This document shows positions 1 to 9,485 of a stretch of DNA of 64,000 nt, piece by piece. Source of the stretch: Hygrophila difformis (lineage: Eukaryota > Streptophyta > Magnoliopsida > Lamiales > Acanthaceae); assembly GCA_030278955.1 (NCBI GenBank), contig JAOANR010000005.1, forward strand, positions 35,157,105-35,221,104, written 5' to 3'. The notes under the pieces were generated by a model, which saw only the letters and a program-made list of their open reading frames with translations, was not told the DNA's origin and made no database searches. Within the stretch, counting starts at the first letter, position 1; each line of letters starts with the position of its first letter. The position numbers and the translations under genes were made by a program.

Positions 1-1
1 A

Positions 2-535
2 GCTGTTTCTTATCCTGCTTTCAGTAGCTCTGCAGATCAGTCTGCTCACGATCTGACGCTGCTTAATGACCTCGAGGCACGATACTGCGAGGTTTGTCTT
101 CAGATAGAGGCTATCCACCCTCAGCGCGAGCAGTTGTCTACTGATCGCGGGGTTAGAGAGAGTCGCAGATCCCATCTTAGGGACGTTGCTACGCGAGCAG
201 AGCGTGATATTGAGGAGGCAGAGCGTTTCATTCTTGAGAGGAGGCGTATCCTTCAGGAGGCTAATGAGGAGCTTGCTACCTTAGAGCCTGTCTTGGCTGA
301 TATTTCTTCCCGAGCTGCTGAGTTAGAGACTTCCTATGGTCGTTTAGCCGCAGATGAGCGTGACTTATCGGCTGAGTTATCGGGAGTTCGGACTCGTCGG
401 CTTCGGTTGTCGGTTCGCGCTCGTGCTTCGGCGGCCGCACTTCTTCGTTTGACGGATATGTTCGAGCGCACTCGTGATCAGTGGGCCCTTATGCGTCGGC
501 GTATACTGGGTGGTGTTAGGCAGCCTCTTCCTTAG
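2..535 (+). CDS. Antisense coiled-coil ORF at the 3' end of the Tat element (partial)
   Basis: The frame is open from base 2 to the stop at 533-535 with no start in view, so it is a 5'-truncated C-terminal part of about 177 residues. The product is rich in Glu, Arg, Leu and Ala and has heptad-like spacing through most of its length, which predicts a long coiled coil. It lies between the integrase end and the expected 3' LTR, on the strand opposite to gag-pol. Several Tat-group elements are known to carry an extra antisense ORF at exactly this position (established knowledge), and that is my preferred reading. The alternative is a piece of a host coiled-coil gene. The function is unknown, and only the C-terminal part can be judged. 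Confidence 0.6.
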   Translation, partial: AVSYPAFSSSADQSAHDLTLLNDLEARYCEVCLQIEAIHPQREQLSTDRGVRESRRSHLRDVATRAERDIEEAERFILERRRILQEANEELATLEPVLADISSRAAELETSYGRLAADERDLSAELSGVRTRRLRLSVRARASAAALLRLTDMFERTRDQWALMRRRILGGVRQPLP

Positions 536-683
536 TTTTTTGCACTGTTTTTGTTTTCAGTACACTTTTGGGTCAGCCCATCGGCCTTGTGGTGGGCAAT
601 TCTTGCCTTTACTTTGGGAGATTACTGTTACTTTTTTGGCCGAGCTTGTGACTTGGCCACTTTTTTGATGCACTTTGCGTTTC

Positions 684-950
684 TTATTCAGATTCCCACA
701 CTGATGGATAGAACACTTTGAGGTATTTTGCATTTATACTTTGTTTGTGTTCTTGGCCATCGATGTCCATTAGTTTGTATGCACCATTAAGCAGTCTTTG
801 CGTAACAATGAATGGTCCTTCCCAATTTGGAGACCACTTGCCTGTTTCATTGCCACGCACCCCCGAGGGTAGAATTACCTTCCATACTAGGTCTCCCTCG
901 TTAAAAGTTTTGCCTCGAACCCTCTTGTCGTAATGTCTCGCCATTTTCAT
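684..950 (-). pseudogene. Integrase C-terminal tail of element T, out of frame with pol
   Basis: This short frame encodes the usual end of a Tat integrase: a basic start, a GDLVWK-type segment, a KWSPNWEGPF-type strand and a final LKVFYP-type strand, followed by a stop. It follows the pol frame (947-4093) directly but in another phase. The pol frame ends early at 947, while the conserved tail continues in the next frame, so a single-base indel around 950-985 is the simplest explanation. I therefore treat it as the broken end of pol and not as a separate gene. Confidence 0.8.
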
Positions 951-3900
951 CTTTTGGCGACGGATATTTCCAGAGCGGCGAGCTTGTCTCCGTCTGCTGT
1001 CTCCAATTCTTGCAACATGGTCTCTTCATACTTAGATAAGTCTAATTGATGCTGCTGAGCCACCCTTAGAGAAGGAACTGTTATTTCTAAAGGCAAAACA
1101 GCGTCATGACCATATGTCAAGTAATACGGCGTAAACCCTGTAGCTGTGGATTTAGAGTTTCTGTAAGCCCACAGAACCTCTAATAAGGTCTCATGCCATT
1201 TCCTAGGCTTTTCGCCTACCGCCTTTTTGATCATACTTATTAAGATCTTATTGGTGGCTTCAGCCTGACCATTTGCTTGGGGATAGTATGGAGTGGAATG
1301 ATAGATGCGGATCCCAAACTGCTTGGCAAAAGCTATAAACTTTTCGCCAGTGAACACTGTACCTTGATCGGCAGTGATTGTTTGGGGAATCCCAAATCGA
1401 TGTATGAGCTCAGTTACGAACCTAATTACATTGCTTTGGTCAATTTTCCTCATTGGCCACGCTTCTACCCATTTGGTGAAGTAGTCAGTGGCCACTAGTA
1501 TGAATGCATGGTTTTTGGATGACGGTGGATGAATTTTTCCAATGATGTCCATCCCCCAGCCACGGAATGGCCAAGGCTTAATGACCGTGTGTAATTCTTC
1601 CGCCGGTACCCTTTGAATCGGGCCGTGCCTTTGGCAAGCTTCACACCCGCGAGCATACATGATACAGTCCTCCATGATGGTTGGCCAAAAGTATCCATGA
1701 CGGTGGATGCTCCATCTCATGCTCGGCCCTGCCCGATGAGAGCCGCATATCCCCTCATGGACTTCTCCCATTACCAATTTAGCATTCTCGGGGCCTATAC
1801 ACTTGAGCAATAATCCATCAATCGCCCTTCGGAATAGTTCGCCATTGACCAGCACGTACCGCAGAGCTTTTACTTTTAGCGAGTTATCTCCCCCAGATGA
1901 CGGGTTCTCGAGGTACTGTATGATCTCGGTCCTCCAATCACCAATCTCTTGTTGGTCCTCAGGTTCACTTGCGATGGCGGCAATGTGTGGTGCCCCCCTA
2001 GGGCGACAAGACTGCCAGCCTGAAGCAAGTTGTGCAGCCTCGTTGGCCTCTTGATTTTGGCTTCTGGGCACATGTGTGATGGTAGCGTCCGAAAACTTGC
2101 TCAATAGTTCTAGTGCTGTCTCATAGCACTTAATCAATCTGGGACTCTTGCATTCATATTCTCCGGTTAACTGCTTCAGGATGACTTGGGAGTCTCCAAA
2201 TATTGTAATTGATTTCGCACCTTTAAGCAATGCAGTTTCGAGGCCAAATATCAAAGCTTCGTATTCTGCTTGATTGTTGGTGGTGCCAGGCTCTAACTCC
2301 CGAGCAAGCTTCCAATGTTCCCCAAGAGGACTAGTGATTGTAATGCCGGCCCCCGAGCCGCTGCTTGCACAAGATCCGTCAAAGGTTAACTCCCATGGTT
2401 CGAATCCTATAAAGAAAGCTTCTCTGGTATCTTCTGACAGCACCAACGAAGGGTGTTGAGCTAAGAAATCAGCTAAAGCTTGTCCCTTGATTGCCTTTTG
2501 AGGAATGTGTACAAGGGTAAAAGGACTGATCTTCATAGCCCACTTAGCTTGTCTACCCTTCAATGCTGGTTTGTGCAAAAGGGTTTTTACCAAGTCAAAG
2601 GGAGCCACTATATGGACTGTTCTTGGCAGCATGTAGTGTTCTAACTTGTTGCAAGAGTATACCAGGGCGTAACACAACTTTTCTAATGCAGTATATCTTA
2701 CCTCTGGCCCTTGTAGAGTCTTGCTAAGGTAATAGATAGCCCTCTCCTTGCCGCCTTCATCGTCCTGTGCAAGCAAGCACCCGATAGATTCTTCGGCGGC
2801 CGATACATATAGTTTCAAAGGTATTCCAGGTTTTGGCGGCACTAATACTGGAGGATTGACCAATGCTCTTTTTATTTCTTCGAAGGCTGCTTGATGCTCA
2901 TTCGTCCAAAGAAACTTCTCGTTCTTTTTTCCTTTAAGCAAAGTAGTGAACGCTTTCATCTTGCCGGCAGCATTGGCAATGAATCTCCTTAGGAAATTGA
3001 TTTTGCCCATCAATGACTGCAATTCTTTGAGATTGGTTGGTGCACGAGCCTCCATGATGGCCTTAGCTTTGTTCTGGTCTACCTCAATGCCCCTCTCATG
3101 TACCAAGAAACCTAGGAAATTCCCTGCTGCCACTCCAAAGGCACATTTAGCTGGATTAATTTTCAATCCATGCTGCCTCATTCGGATGAAGGCACTTTCC
3201 AGGTGAGCCAAGTGTTGGCCAAATTCACATGATTTTACCACTATGTCATCAATGTACACTTCAAGTGTGTGACCGATTAAATCATGAAAAATCATGTTCA
3301 TGGCTCTTTGGTATGTTGCCCCCGCGTTTTTTAATCCAAAGGGCATGACTACCCATTCAAAGATGCCGACTGGCCCTGGGCAGCGAAAAGCTGTTTTATG
3401 CACATCATTTTCAGAAATGAAGATTTGATTGTATCCAGAATAACCATCCATTAATGATAAAAACTTGTGGCCGGCGGCCGCATCAACAAGCATATCGGCC
3501 ATAGGCATCACATATTCATCCTTGGGTGTTGCCAAGTTTAAATTTCTAAAGTCTATACAGACTCTTAATTGACCGTTCTTTTTTATAACAGGTACAATAT
3601 TTGCAAGCCATTCCACATAACGACAAGTTCTAATGTAACCTGCTTTAAGAAGTTTCTCGATTTCGGCCTTTATTTTTGGGATGGTGTCTGGGTCGAACCG
3701 TCTTGGCGGCTGCTTATGAGGTCTGAACTCTGGGTGCGTTGGCAACTTATGTTCCACTAGCTCCCTTGATAGTCCTGGCATATCTGTGTACTGCCACGCA
3801 AAACAATCCTTATACTTATGAATCAGCTCCACTAGCTGGCGTCGCTTTTCATCTGATAATGACGCACTTATCTTGGTCAACTTTGGTTCTGTCTCTGTCC

Positions 3901-4093
3901 CGAGGTTGATGTCTACAAGTGGTTCATTGGCTTCTGGACTAGGCAACATTCGCTTTATAGGAGATGGCCATTCAGATGGCCGACTGTCAGTTGGATTTTT
4001 GGACTTGATTTCGGCACCCATCATTATTTCAGTGTTGGCGAGCCGCTGCAACAAGTCTTTATAAATGTCGTAGCTGCTCGTCATGCAGAGCAT
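947..4093 (-). CDS. pol: Tat pol: reverse transcriptase, two RNase H domains, integrase
   Basis: The frame encodes 1048 residues. RT occupies about residues 140-370, with MPFGLKNA and the catalytic YIDD near 279-282. A first RNase H follows (about 430-540), in which the first catalytic aspartate seems replaced (VSA where D is expected). A second, plant/archaeal-type RNase H spans about 565-700, starting with a TFDGS motif. Integrase has an HHCC zinc region near 775-820 and DDE residues near 847, 907 and 943, with a spacing close to the usual 35. Two in-frame ATGs lie at the start. The second (4084-4082) overlaps the gag stop codon as ATGA, so pol may be made by reinitiation. The frame ends at 947 before the conserved integrase tail, probably by a one-base indel. 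Confidence 0.92.
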   Translation of the reverse strand: MLCMTSSYDIYKDLLQRLANTEIMMGAEIKSKNPTDSRPSEWPSPIKRMLPSPEANEPLVDINLGTETEPKLTKISASLSDEKRRQLVELIHKYKDCFAWQYTDMPGLSRELVEHKLPTHPEFRPHKQPPRRFDPDTIPKIKAEIEKLLKAGYIRTCRYVEWLANIVPVIKKNGQLRVCIDFRNLNLATPKDEYVMPMADMLVDAAAGHKFLSLMDGYSGYNQIFISENDVHKTAFRCPGPVGIFEWVVMPFGLKNAGATYQRAMNMIFHDLIGHTLEVYIDDIVVKSCEFGQHLAHLESAFIRMRQHGLKINPAKCAFGVAAGNFLGFLVHERGIEVDQNKAKAIMEARAPTNLKELQSLMGKINFLRRFIANAAGKMKAFTTLLKGKKNEKFLWTNEHQAAFEEIKRALVNPPVLVPPKPGIPLKLYVSAAEESIGCLLAQDDEGGKERAIYYLSKTLQGPEVRYTALEKLCYALVYSCNKLEHYMLPRTVHIVAPFDLVKTLLHKPALKGRQAKWAMKISPFTLVHIPQKAIKGQALADFLAQHPSLVLSEDTREAFFIGFEPWELTFDGSCASSGSGAGITITSPLGEHWKLARELEPGTTNNQAEYEALIFGLETALLKGAKSITIFGDSQVILKQLTGEYECKSPRLIKCYETALELLSKFSDATITHVPRSQNQEANEAAQLASGWQSCRPRGAPHIAAIASEPEDQQEIGDWRTEIIQYLENPSSGGDNSLKVKALRYVLVNGELFRRAIDGLLLKCIGPENAKLVMGEVHEGICGSHRAGPSMRWSIHRHGYFWPTIMEDCIMYARGCEACQRHGPIQRVPAEELHTVIKPWPFRGWGMDIIGKIHPPSSKNHAFILVATDYFTKWVEAWPMRKIDQSNVIRFVTELIHRFGIPQTITADQGTVFTGEKFIAFAKQFGIRIYHSTPYYPQANGQAEATNKILISMIKKAVGEKPRKWHETLLEVLWAYRNSKSTATGFTPYYLTYGHDAVLPLEITVPSLRVAQQHQLDLSKYEETMLQELETADGDKLAALEISVAKR

Positions 4094-7000
4094 GATGCTT
4101 CATGTCGGCTATATGCAGAACGTAATTTGAAGCCGCTTGTTGTGAAGTCAATGGATTCCAGATCCATGTTCGTACCAATTAAAGCTGATGCAGGTTGAAT
4201 GTCTTCTAAGTAGAAGATCGCCTCATCATTGTTGGCGTCCGGTCCTGCAAAGGGTTGAGGATCTGCCTCCACCAATTCTATCTGGTCACCATCCCAAATT
4301 AACAACTGTTGGTGGAGGGTGGATGGCACACACTGCGCCATGTGAATCCAGTCGCGCCCAAGCAATGCTGAGTAACACGTCTTAGATTTCACCACGAAGA
4401 AGGCCACTTTGATGGTCTTGGATCCAATAGTGACGTCCGCCGTTATGAATCCGGCAGGTTGTGTTGCTTCTCCTACAAAGCTACACATTCTGACCCTGGT
4501 AGGGATCAGATCTCTTTCACTTTTTCCTATCTTCCTCAAAGTTGACATCGGCATCACATTGGCTGCTGCTCCATTATCGACGAATACCCTGCTCATAGGA
4601 CGCCCATCAATGTGAGCCTTAACATACAAGGGTTTCAGTTGCCTTGTCTGGGCAACTTTGGGTTTGGCAAACTGTGCCATGGCCTTTGAAGCATCATGTC
4701 GACTGCCAAGTTCTTGCGCGGGAGGTGCCTCCCTGGTTGGATGGGATAATTCGGCTATCATTTCATCCATTCTTTCGATAAGCCTCGCGAACGATGGCTC
4801 TTCCTCATCCCATATTTCGGATTCGGTATCGCTTATTTCTTCATCAGCCGCCAGCCCAAAGACCCGTATAGGCACGGAAGGATCATTTGGCCCTTCTTTC
4901 CTGTCGTCAGCTTCTTTAAGTTCTTTGTCCAAATCTTGCCAAAAAACCTCATCTTCCAGATCCATGCCGTCTAATTCAAAATGAGGTTCCTCATCAATAT
5001 TGAGGTTCACATTACCCCACATATCATCTTCATATCCTTCGTCAATATTCATGTCATCCATCGTGCCACGTTCATCGGTCATGATGCCAAGGATGCTAAT
5101 CCCAACTTTCGGTTTATCGAGATTGGCCTCCACAGCGGCCTCCACCTCTGTAGGTGTAATAGCACCAAAATTTACTTGTGATGCCTCATTGGTCGCTTGA
5201 AGTGCTTCACTAGTTGATTTCGTTTCAACTTGTGTCTGTGACTTCTTCTGGGTTTCTACAGTTTCGCAATAGGCCGTGAATCCTTCAAAACTGTGTGGTT
5301 CACTTCCAAATTCACCGGCTTCATGAGCCGCCAAATACGCCATGTATTTCATCAATACACTAGCCATAGCCATATTTGAAGGAGTCATGTCCATTTTGTC
5401 TAGCTTCTCAATGAACTTCTGTCCCGCAGACTTGACCTTGTTTCCTCCTTCATCAGATTCGGTTGTGGCGACCGCTTTTCCTTTGTCATTAGAAGCTGAT
5501 GATGAAACGTTAGTCTGAGGAAGTCCAGCTTTGGTTACTTTAGGCTTTGGTGATGATGACGGCTGAGGTTTTCGTTCTACCCATTGCAGCCTTTCTCGTA
5601 CTGGCCCCTTAGTGGTAGAAGATGATGGTGGTTGTAACCTTTCCCTCACTGGCCTCCTGGTGGAGGAAAACGGTGGCTGCATCCTCTCCCGTATTGATTC
5701 CCTAGCGGAAGGTGATGGCGCCTGAGGTGGTCTTTTTGAGGCCTCATAAAATCTTTCTTCACGAGGTGGTATGGGTGAATCAGGTTTCCTTGCCACCGTC
5801 CTACTGTGTGTCTTCTCGTGAAGGGGTCTCTGCTGTTGGGATGTCTCTCCTTTGAAATAAGTTGGTTGTACTGGCTTCCGAGGCCTGGAAGTTTCCAACT
5901 TATGAATTTGTGCCTCCCACTGCCGCATTTCCTCGGCATATCGTCTTTGAGCCCGCCTAAATTGACTCCTGGTCATGGGTGGCGGCTCCTTGTGGGTGGC
6001 TTTGTTCTGAGCCCTATTCTTCATCCACCTTTCAGTCTCAACTGGGTGTTCTGGTCGCCTCATCAAGGTTGGAACCACCTGTACACCATGCCTATAATCT
6101 CGAGCAATAGGTTGGTGTTTCCCATTTTCATGGATTTCTACCGCCTGCTTAGAGATCTCAACTCTCAAAGGGGGGTTCTTCTTCTTGTGGTGCTCTCTTT
6201 CTTCAGCTTCCAGGACCTTCTTGAAGTCCTCCTTCGCCATGTTCTTAAACCTGGGTTGTTTACCGCACAACTCTTTTCTTTCATGATCGGACTCATCAGA
6301 TAATAAGTCCACATCCTCCTCCTCGATTTCAATGTGTTCCTTTCCTCTATTATTCTGGCTACTGGAGCCACCATCTTCTGGATTTGGGATGAGTCCAGAA
6401 ACACCAATTGGCAGTTGAGGGAATGGATCTAAATCCACTTTCATACCTGCAATTTTCAAACGACCCTCTTTTATTTTGTTCTGTATGGCCGTTCTAAAAC
6501 TCCTGCATTTAGTAATGCTATGAGTATACGAATTATGCCACTTACAAAATGCTCGGCCTCGAATTTCCTCGGCCGCTGGTAATTTTTGCCCTTCAGGCAA
6601 CTTGATTACACCGTCTTTGAGTAGGGCATCGAACACTTGGTCCGCTTTGCCCATGTCAAAAAGGTCTTCTTCAGGCTTATACTTAGCCTCTCTTTGTTTT
6701 GGCGGCTTGAGAGCCGCACATGTATGTGGTTTGGCTGTCTGTACTAGCTCAGCAACAGCCACCTCTACAGGTTCGTCCTCATCATCACTGAGTTTTATTT
6801 CTTCGAAATGGACTCGACGCATAGGACGTTTCTCTTCCTGCTCCCTCAGGAATTTTTCCACACGGGCCGCTCTCTCGGCCAGCTGGGCAAGGTCAGTTGC
6901 ATCCTGCACAATTAAATGTTCTCTTAATTTCGGTAGCATATTAGCCACTGCTATATTGGCTATTTCTTTATCGGGTATTGCTATAGTACATCGGCCTTTA

Positions 7001-8733
7001 ATGCGTTGTAATCTATTAATAAAAGAACTTGCCGTCTCATCGGCAAATTGTTTGGTGTTAGTGAGATCTGCAAGACTAACCTGCGACAGAGGTGTATAAA
7101 ATCTGTCGTGAAATGCCCGCTCGAGATCGGCCCAATTTTGAATTGAATTTGGCCGCATGGCTGCAAACCAGACAAATGCGGGTCCAGTCAAAGAGGAACT
7201 GAACAATCTTAACTTCAACCAGTCGTTGGCCGCTGCTTCCCCACACTGAGCAGTAAACCTGCCCACGTGTTCTACGGTTGATTTGCCGTCGTCCCCCGAG
7301 AACGTGGTGAACTCGGGCATTTTGAAGCCTTTAGGGTAAGGCTGCATGGTGTCTACCCAATCCGGGTATGGTTTCCTATAGGTGGGTCGTTCCATCGGCC
7401 TCAATTGAATGCCGAAATGTTGCTGCATCATATCTGCTAAGGATTCGGGCGACACTACCGGCGCCTGTGTAGGAGGCATGGCAGCTTGTTGATATACGGC
7501 GGCCGGATGAGCCATGGCGGCCTGAGGCATGGCGGCCTGGACCATGGTGGCGGTCGAGACCAAGTTGGTGGTCGGATGACTCGTGTTGATGGCCGGCCGA
7601 CTTATGTTGGCGGCCTGAGGTTGCATGGCGGCCTGGTGTGAACTGGAAGCCTGGGTGGCCAAGTATGGACTGGCCTGTTGTTGGGCGGTCTGAAGTGGGT
7701 TGGAGGTCTGAAAGTGGGCGGCCTGCAGGGAGGCGGCCTGATGATATGTGGCCTGTGGTAATGGGGAGGCCTGATGATGGGCGGCCTGAGGCAATGGGGA
7801 GGCCGCCTGATAGGAGGCCTGATGTAATGGGGAGGCCTGATGATGGGAGGCCTGAGGCAATGGAGAGGCCACCTGATAGGAGGCCTGATGCAATGGGGAG
7901 GCCTGATGATGGGAGGCCTGAGGCAATAGAGAGACCGCCTGATAGGAGGCCTGAGGTAATGGGGAGGCCTGATGGGAGGCCTGAGGCAATGGAGAAGCCG
8001 CCTGATAGGAGGCCTGATGGAATGGGGAGGCCTGATGATGGGAGGCCTGGAGCAATGGGGAGGCCGCCTGATAGGAGGCCTGATGTAATGGGGAGGCCTG
8101 ATGATGGGAGGCCTGGAGCAATGGGGAGGCCGCCTGATAGGAGGCCTGCAACGGGGAGGCCGCCTGGGCGGCCTGAGACACTGGGGAGGCAGCCAAAGGT
8201 ATGTTGGTGCCTTGAGGTTGCAGGTGTCCTCCTCCAGTATTATGCACGGCGGCTGGGATGGAAGCCGCCACTCCAAATGGCGGAACAGATGCCATTAAGT
8301 ATCCTGATGGAGCATACATCATAGGAGGTGGTGCTCCAAACTCAGATAGTGATGGCTGACCAGTCCCCCAAGTCCTTTGTAGACCGCCATACGGTCCTGT
8401 AACACTTGGTGACACATTTATGCCATGGATATATCCCTCTGGAGTATGCAGGGATCCACATATCCTGTCGGTTTGATCGGCCATGGCAGGCCGCAATACA
8501 TCCATAAGGTGTCTTGTTAATAGAGGCATGAATTCAGCCATCGATTCATTCATCGATAGCCGTATTTGTTCCGAAAAAGTTGGGACCTGCATTATCCCCT
8601 GCGGTGGTTGAGAAGTAGTCGCTGTATCATCGACGTTCTCAGATGGTGTTCTTACTGGAGTTTCTTCAGGCAGCGACATTTCTCCAAATTTTTGTGTTAA
8701 GTCCCTTACTACCCGTCCAGATCTGAGTTGCAT
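4081..8733 (-). CDS. gag: Tat gag-protease polyprotein
   Basis: The 1550-residue frame starts at an ATG 33 bases inside the primer-binding site. Its N-terminal third is low complexity, with about 160 residues (186-348) of a 22-residue Gln/Ala/Ser/Pro repeat. A retrotransposon gag domain follows around 480-640, with the WF-x-NW-x-F pattern of capsid helices. Long charged, probably disordered segments rich in Glu, Lys and Pro come next. An aspartic protease lies near 1370-1470, with DNGA at about 1384 instead of the usual DSGA or DTGA, a variant common in this group. No CCHC zinc knuckle is evident. The last codons overlap the pol start. The frame has no internal stops, so it is either young or under constraint. 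Confidence 0.9.
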   Translation of the reverse strand: MQLRSGRVVRDLTQKFGEMSLPEETPVRTPSENVDDTATTSQPPQGIMQVPTFSEQIRLSMNESMAEFMPLLTRHLMDVLRPAMADQTDRICGSLHTPEGYIHGINVSPSVTGPYGGLQRTWGTGQPSLSEFGAPPPMMYAPSGYLMASVPPFGVAASIPAAVHNTGGGHLQPQGTNIPLAASPVSQAAQAASPLQASYQAASPLLQASHHQASPLHQASYQAASPLLQASHHQASPFHQASYQAASPLPQASHQASPLPQASYQAVSLLPQASHHQASPLHQASYQVASPLPQASHHQASPLHQASYQAASPLPQAAHHQASPLPQATYHQAASLQAAHFQTSNPLQTAQQQASPYLATQASSSHQAAMQPQAANISRPAINTSHPTTNLVSTATMVQAAMPQAAMAHPAAVYQQAAMPPTQAPVVSPESLADMMQQHFGIQLRPMERPTYRKPYPDWVDTMQPYPKGFKMPEFTTFSGDDGKSTVEHVGRFTAQCGEAAANDWLKLRLFSSSLTGPAFVWFAAMRPNSIQNWADLERAFHDRFYTPLSQVSLADLTNTKQFADETASSFINRLQRIKGRCTIAIPDKEIANIAVANMLPKLREHLIVQDATDLAQLAERAARVEKFLREQEEKRPMRRVHFEEIKLSDDEDEPVEVAVAELVQTAKPHTCAALKPPKQREAKYKPEEDLFDMGKADQVFDALLKDGVIKLPEGQKLPAAEEIRGRAFCKWHNSYTHSITKCRSFRTAIQNKIKEGRLKIAGMKVDLDPFPQLPIGVSGLIPNPEDGGSSSQNNRGKEHIEIEEEDVDLLSDESDHERKELCGKQPRFKNMAKEDFKKVLEAEEREHHKKKNPPLRVEISKQAVEIHENGKHQPIARDYRHGVQVVPTLMRRPEHPVETERWMKNRAQNKATHKEPPPMTRSQFRRAQRRYAEEMRQWEAQIHKLETSRPRKPVQPTYFKGETSQQQRPLHEKTHSRTVARKPDSPIPPREERFYEASKRPPQAPSPSARESIRERMQPPFSSTRRPVRERLQPPSSSTTKGPVRERLQWVERKPQPSSSPKPKVTKAGLPQTNVSSSASNDKGKAVATTESDEGGNKVKSAGQKFIEKLDKMDMTPSNMAMASVLMKYMAYLAAHEAGEFGSEPHSFEGFTAYCETVETQKKSQTQVETKSTSEALQATNEASQVNFGAITPTEVEAAVEANLDKPKVGISILGIMTDERGTMDDMNIDEGYEDDMWGNVNLNIDEEPHFELDGMDLEDEVFWQDLDKELKEADDRKEGPNDPSVPIRVFGLAADEEISDTESEIWDEEEPSFARLIERMDEMIAELSHPTREAPPAQELGSRHDASKAMAQFAKPKVAQTRQLKPLYVKAHIDGRPMSRVFVDNGAAANVMPMSTLRKIGKSERDLIPTRVRMCSFVGEATQPAGFITADVTIGSKTIKVAFFVVKSKTCYSALLGRDWIHMAQCVPSTLHQQLLIWDGDQIELVEADPQPFAGPDANNDEAIFYLEDIQPASALIGTNMDLESIDFTTSGFKLRSAYSRHEASCSA
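7690..8175 (-). repeat. Minisatellite inside gag, 66-bp unit
   Basis: The unit is about 66 bp and encodes a 22-residue Gln/Ala/Ser/Pro/His peptide. About six imperfect copies can be followed, each made of shorter GGCCTGATG-type sub-repeats. All copies keep the reading frame, although they differ in the residue after each ASPL block. The array may be unstable in length between copies of this family. Confidence 0.85.
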
Positions 8734-8765
8734 ATACTTTCAAGCGGATATGGTTTCCACTTCGG

Positions 8766-8783
8766 GTCCCACTGGGCGTGCCA
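8766..8783 (-). promoter_or_regulatory. Primer-binding site of element T
   Basis: On the minus strand TGGCACGCCCAGTGGGAC lies three bases inside the LTR end. It starts with TGG, as expected for pairing to a tRNA CCA end. The same 18 bases occur at 57187-57204 in element D. I cannot name the tRNA from memory with certainty. Confidence 0.8.
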
Positions 8784-9010
8784 ATTTGTTAACCGAGAAT
8801 TTTGATTGGACAATATTTGAAGAGGATTACAAGGATTGCTAAGGGAATTACAAGAATTTAAACAAAGCTGTAAAGGAATGGAAAATTTTGCAGGAATGTA
8901 AAAGCAGGAATTGAACTGCAGAATAAAACAAGTGCAGAATGAAAAAATTGAAAGACAATCCTCTGAGGATGGGTGTGTGAGGGGTGCCTCTCTTGAGTGC
9001 CTCCCTTCCT

Positions 9011-9019
9011 CCTTTTATA
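9011..9019 (-). promoter_or_regulatory. TATA box in the LTR of element T
   Basis: TATAAAAGG on the minus strand lies about 225 bp before the LTR end, a plausible Pol II core promoter. The start would then be near 8980, giving a long R-U5 part. No initiator was tested. Confidence 0.6.
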
Positions 9020-9037
9020 GGAGGAAGCCTCCTTCTG

Positions 9038-9215
9038 TAGAGTCACGGGAGGCCTCCTGTGGAGAGGCGTGATGCCTCCTGTAGAGCCGCGGGAGGCCTC
9101 TCTACAAGCCTCCTTCTGTAGAGCCACGGGAGGCCTCCTGTGGAGAGGCGTGATGCCTCCTGTAGAGCCGCGGGAGGCCTCCTGTAGAGAGGCGTGAGGT
9201 CTCCTGTAGAGAGGC
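9038..9215 (-). repeat. Tandem repeats in U3 (GC-rich unit)
   Basis: Imperfect copies of a block reading GGAGGCCTCCTG-x-GAGAGGCGTGATGCC recur, with a longer period of about 76-80 bp twice and then short partial units. The block is strongly self-complementary (GAGGCCTC is a palindrome). A role as repeated enhancer units is inferred. Confidence 0.75.
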
Positions 9216-9356
9216 GTGCAGCATAGGAGGCTTGACTTCAGGGGTGGCATGAAGCACGCGGATGACTTTGATTGGCAAGCTCTGGTTATTATCCGGAAAA
9301 ATCTTGAATTGGACCGTGCCAAGAAAAATAGATTGGGCCTTTTGGAAGTGTGTTCT

Positions 9357-9485
9357 TTCTTCCGGATATATTTTCACGGACTGGGCCTCCGGATATATTT
9401 TTACTGACATGAAGACGCGTCTTCTCTTCCGGATATATTTTTACGGACTGGGCCTCTGGATATATTTTCACGGACTGGGTCATGT
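9357..9485 (-). repeat. Tandem repeats at the U3 start (CGGATATATTTT unit)
   Basis: Four copies of a unit close to TCCGGATATATTTTYACGGA occur at variable spacing, separated by CTGGGCC or a short spacer with an EcoP-like GAAGACGCGTCTTC palindrome. They form the outer edge of U3. Confidence 0.75.

Noticed and set aside
7638..8324. Long Arg/Pro/Gly-rich frames on both strands
   Set aside because: Shadows of the gag minisatellite in other frames.
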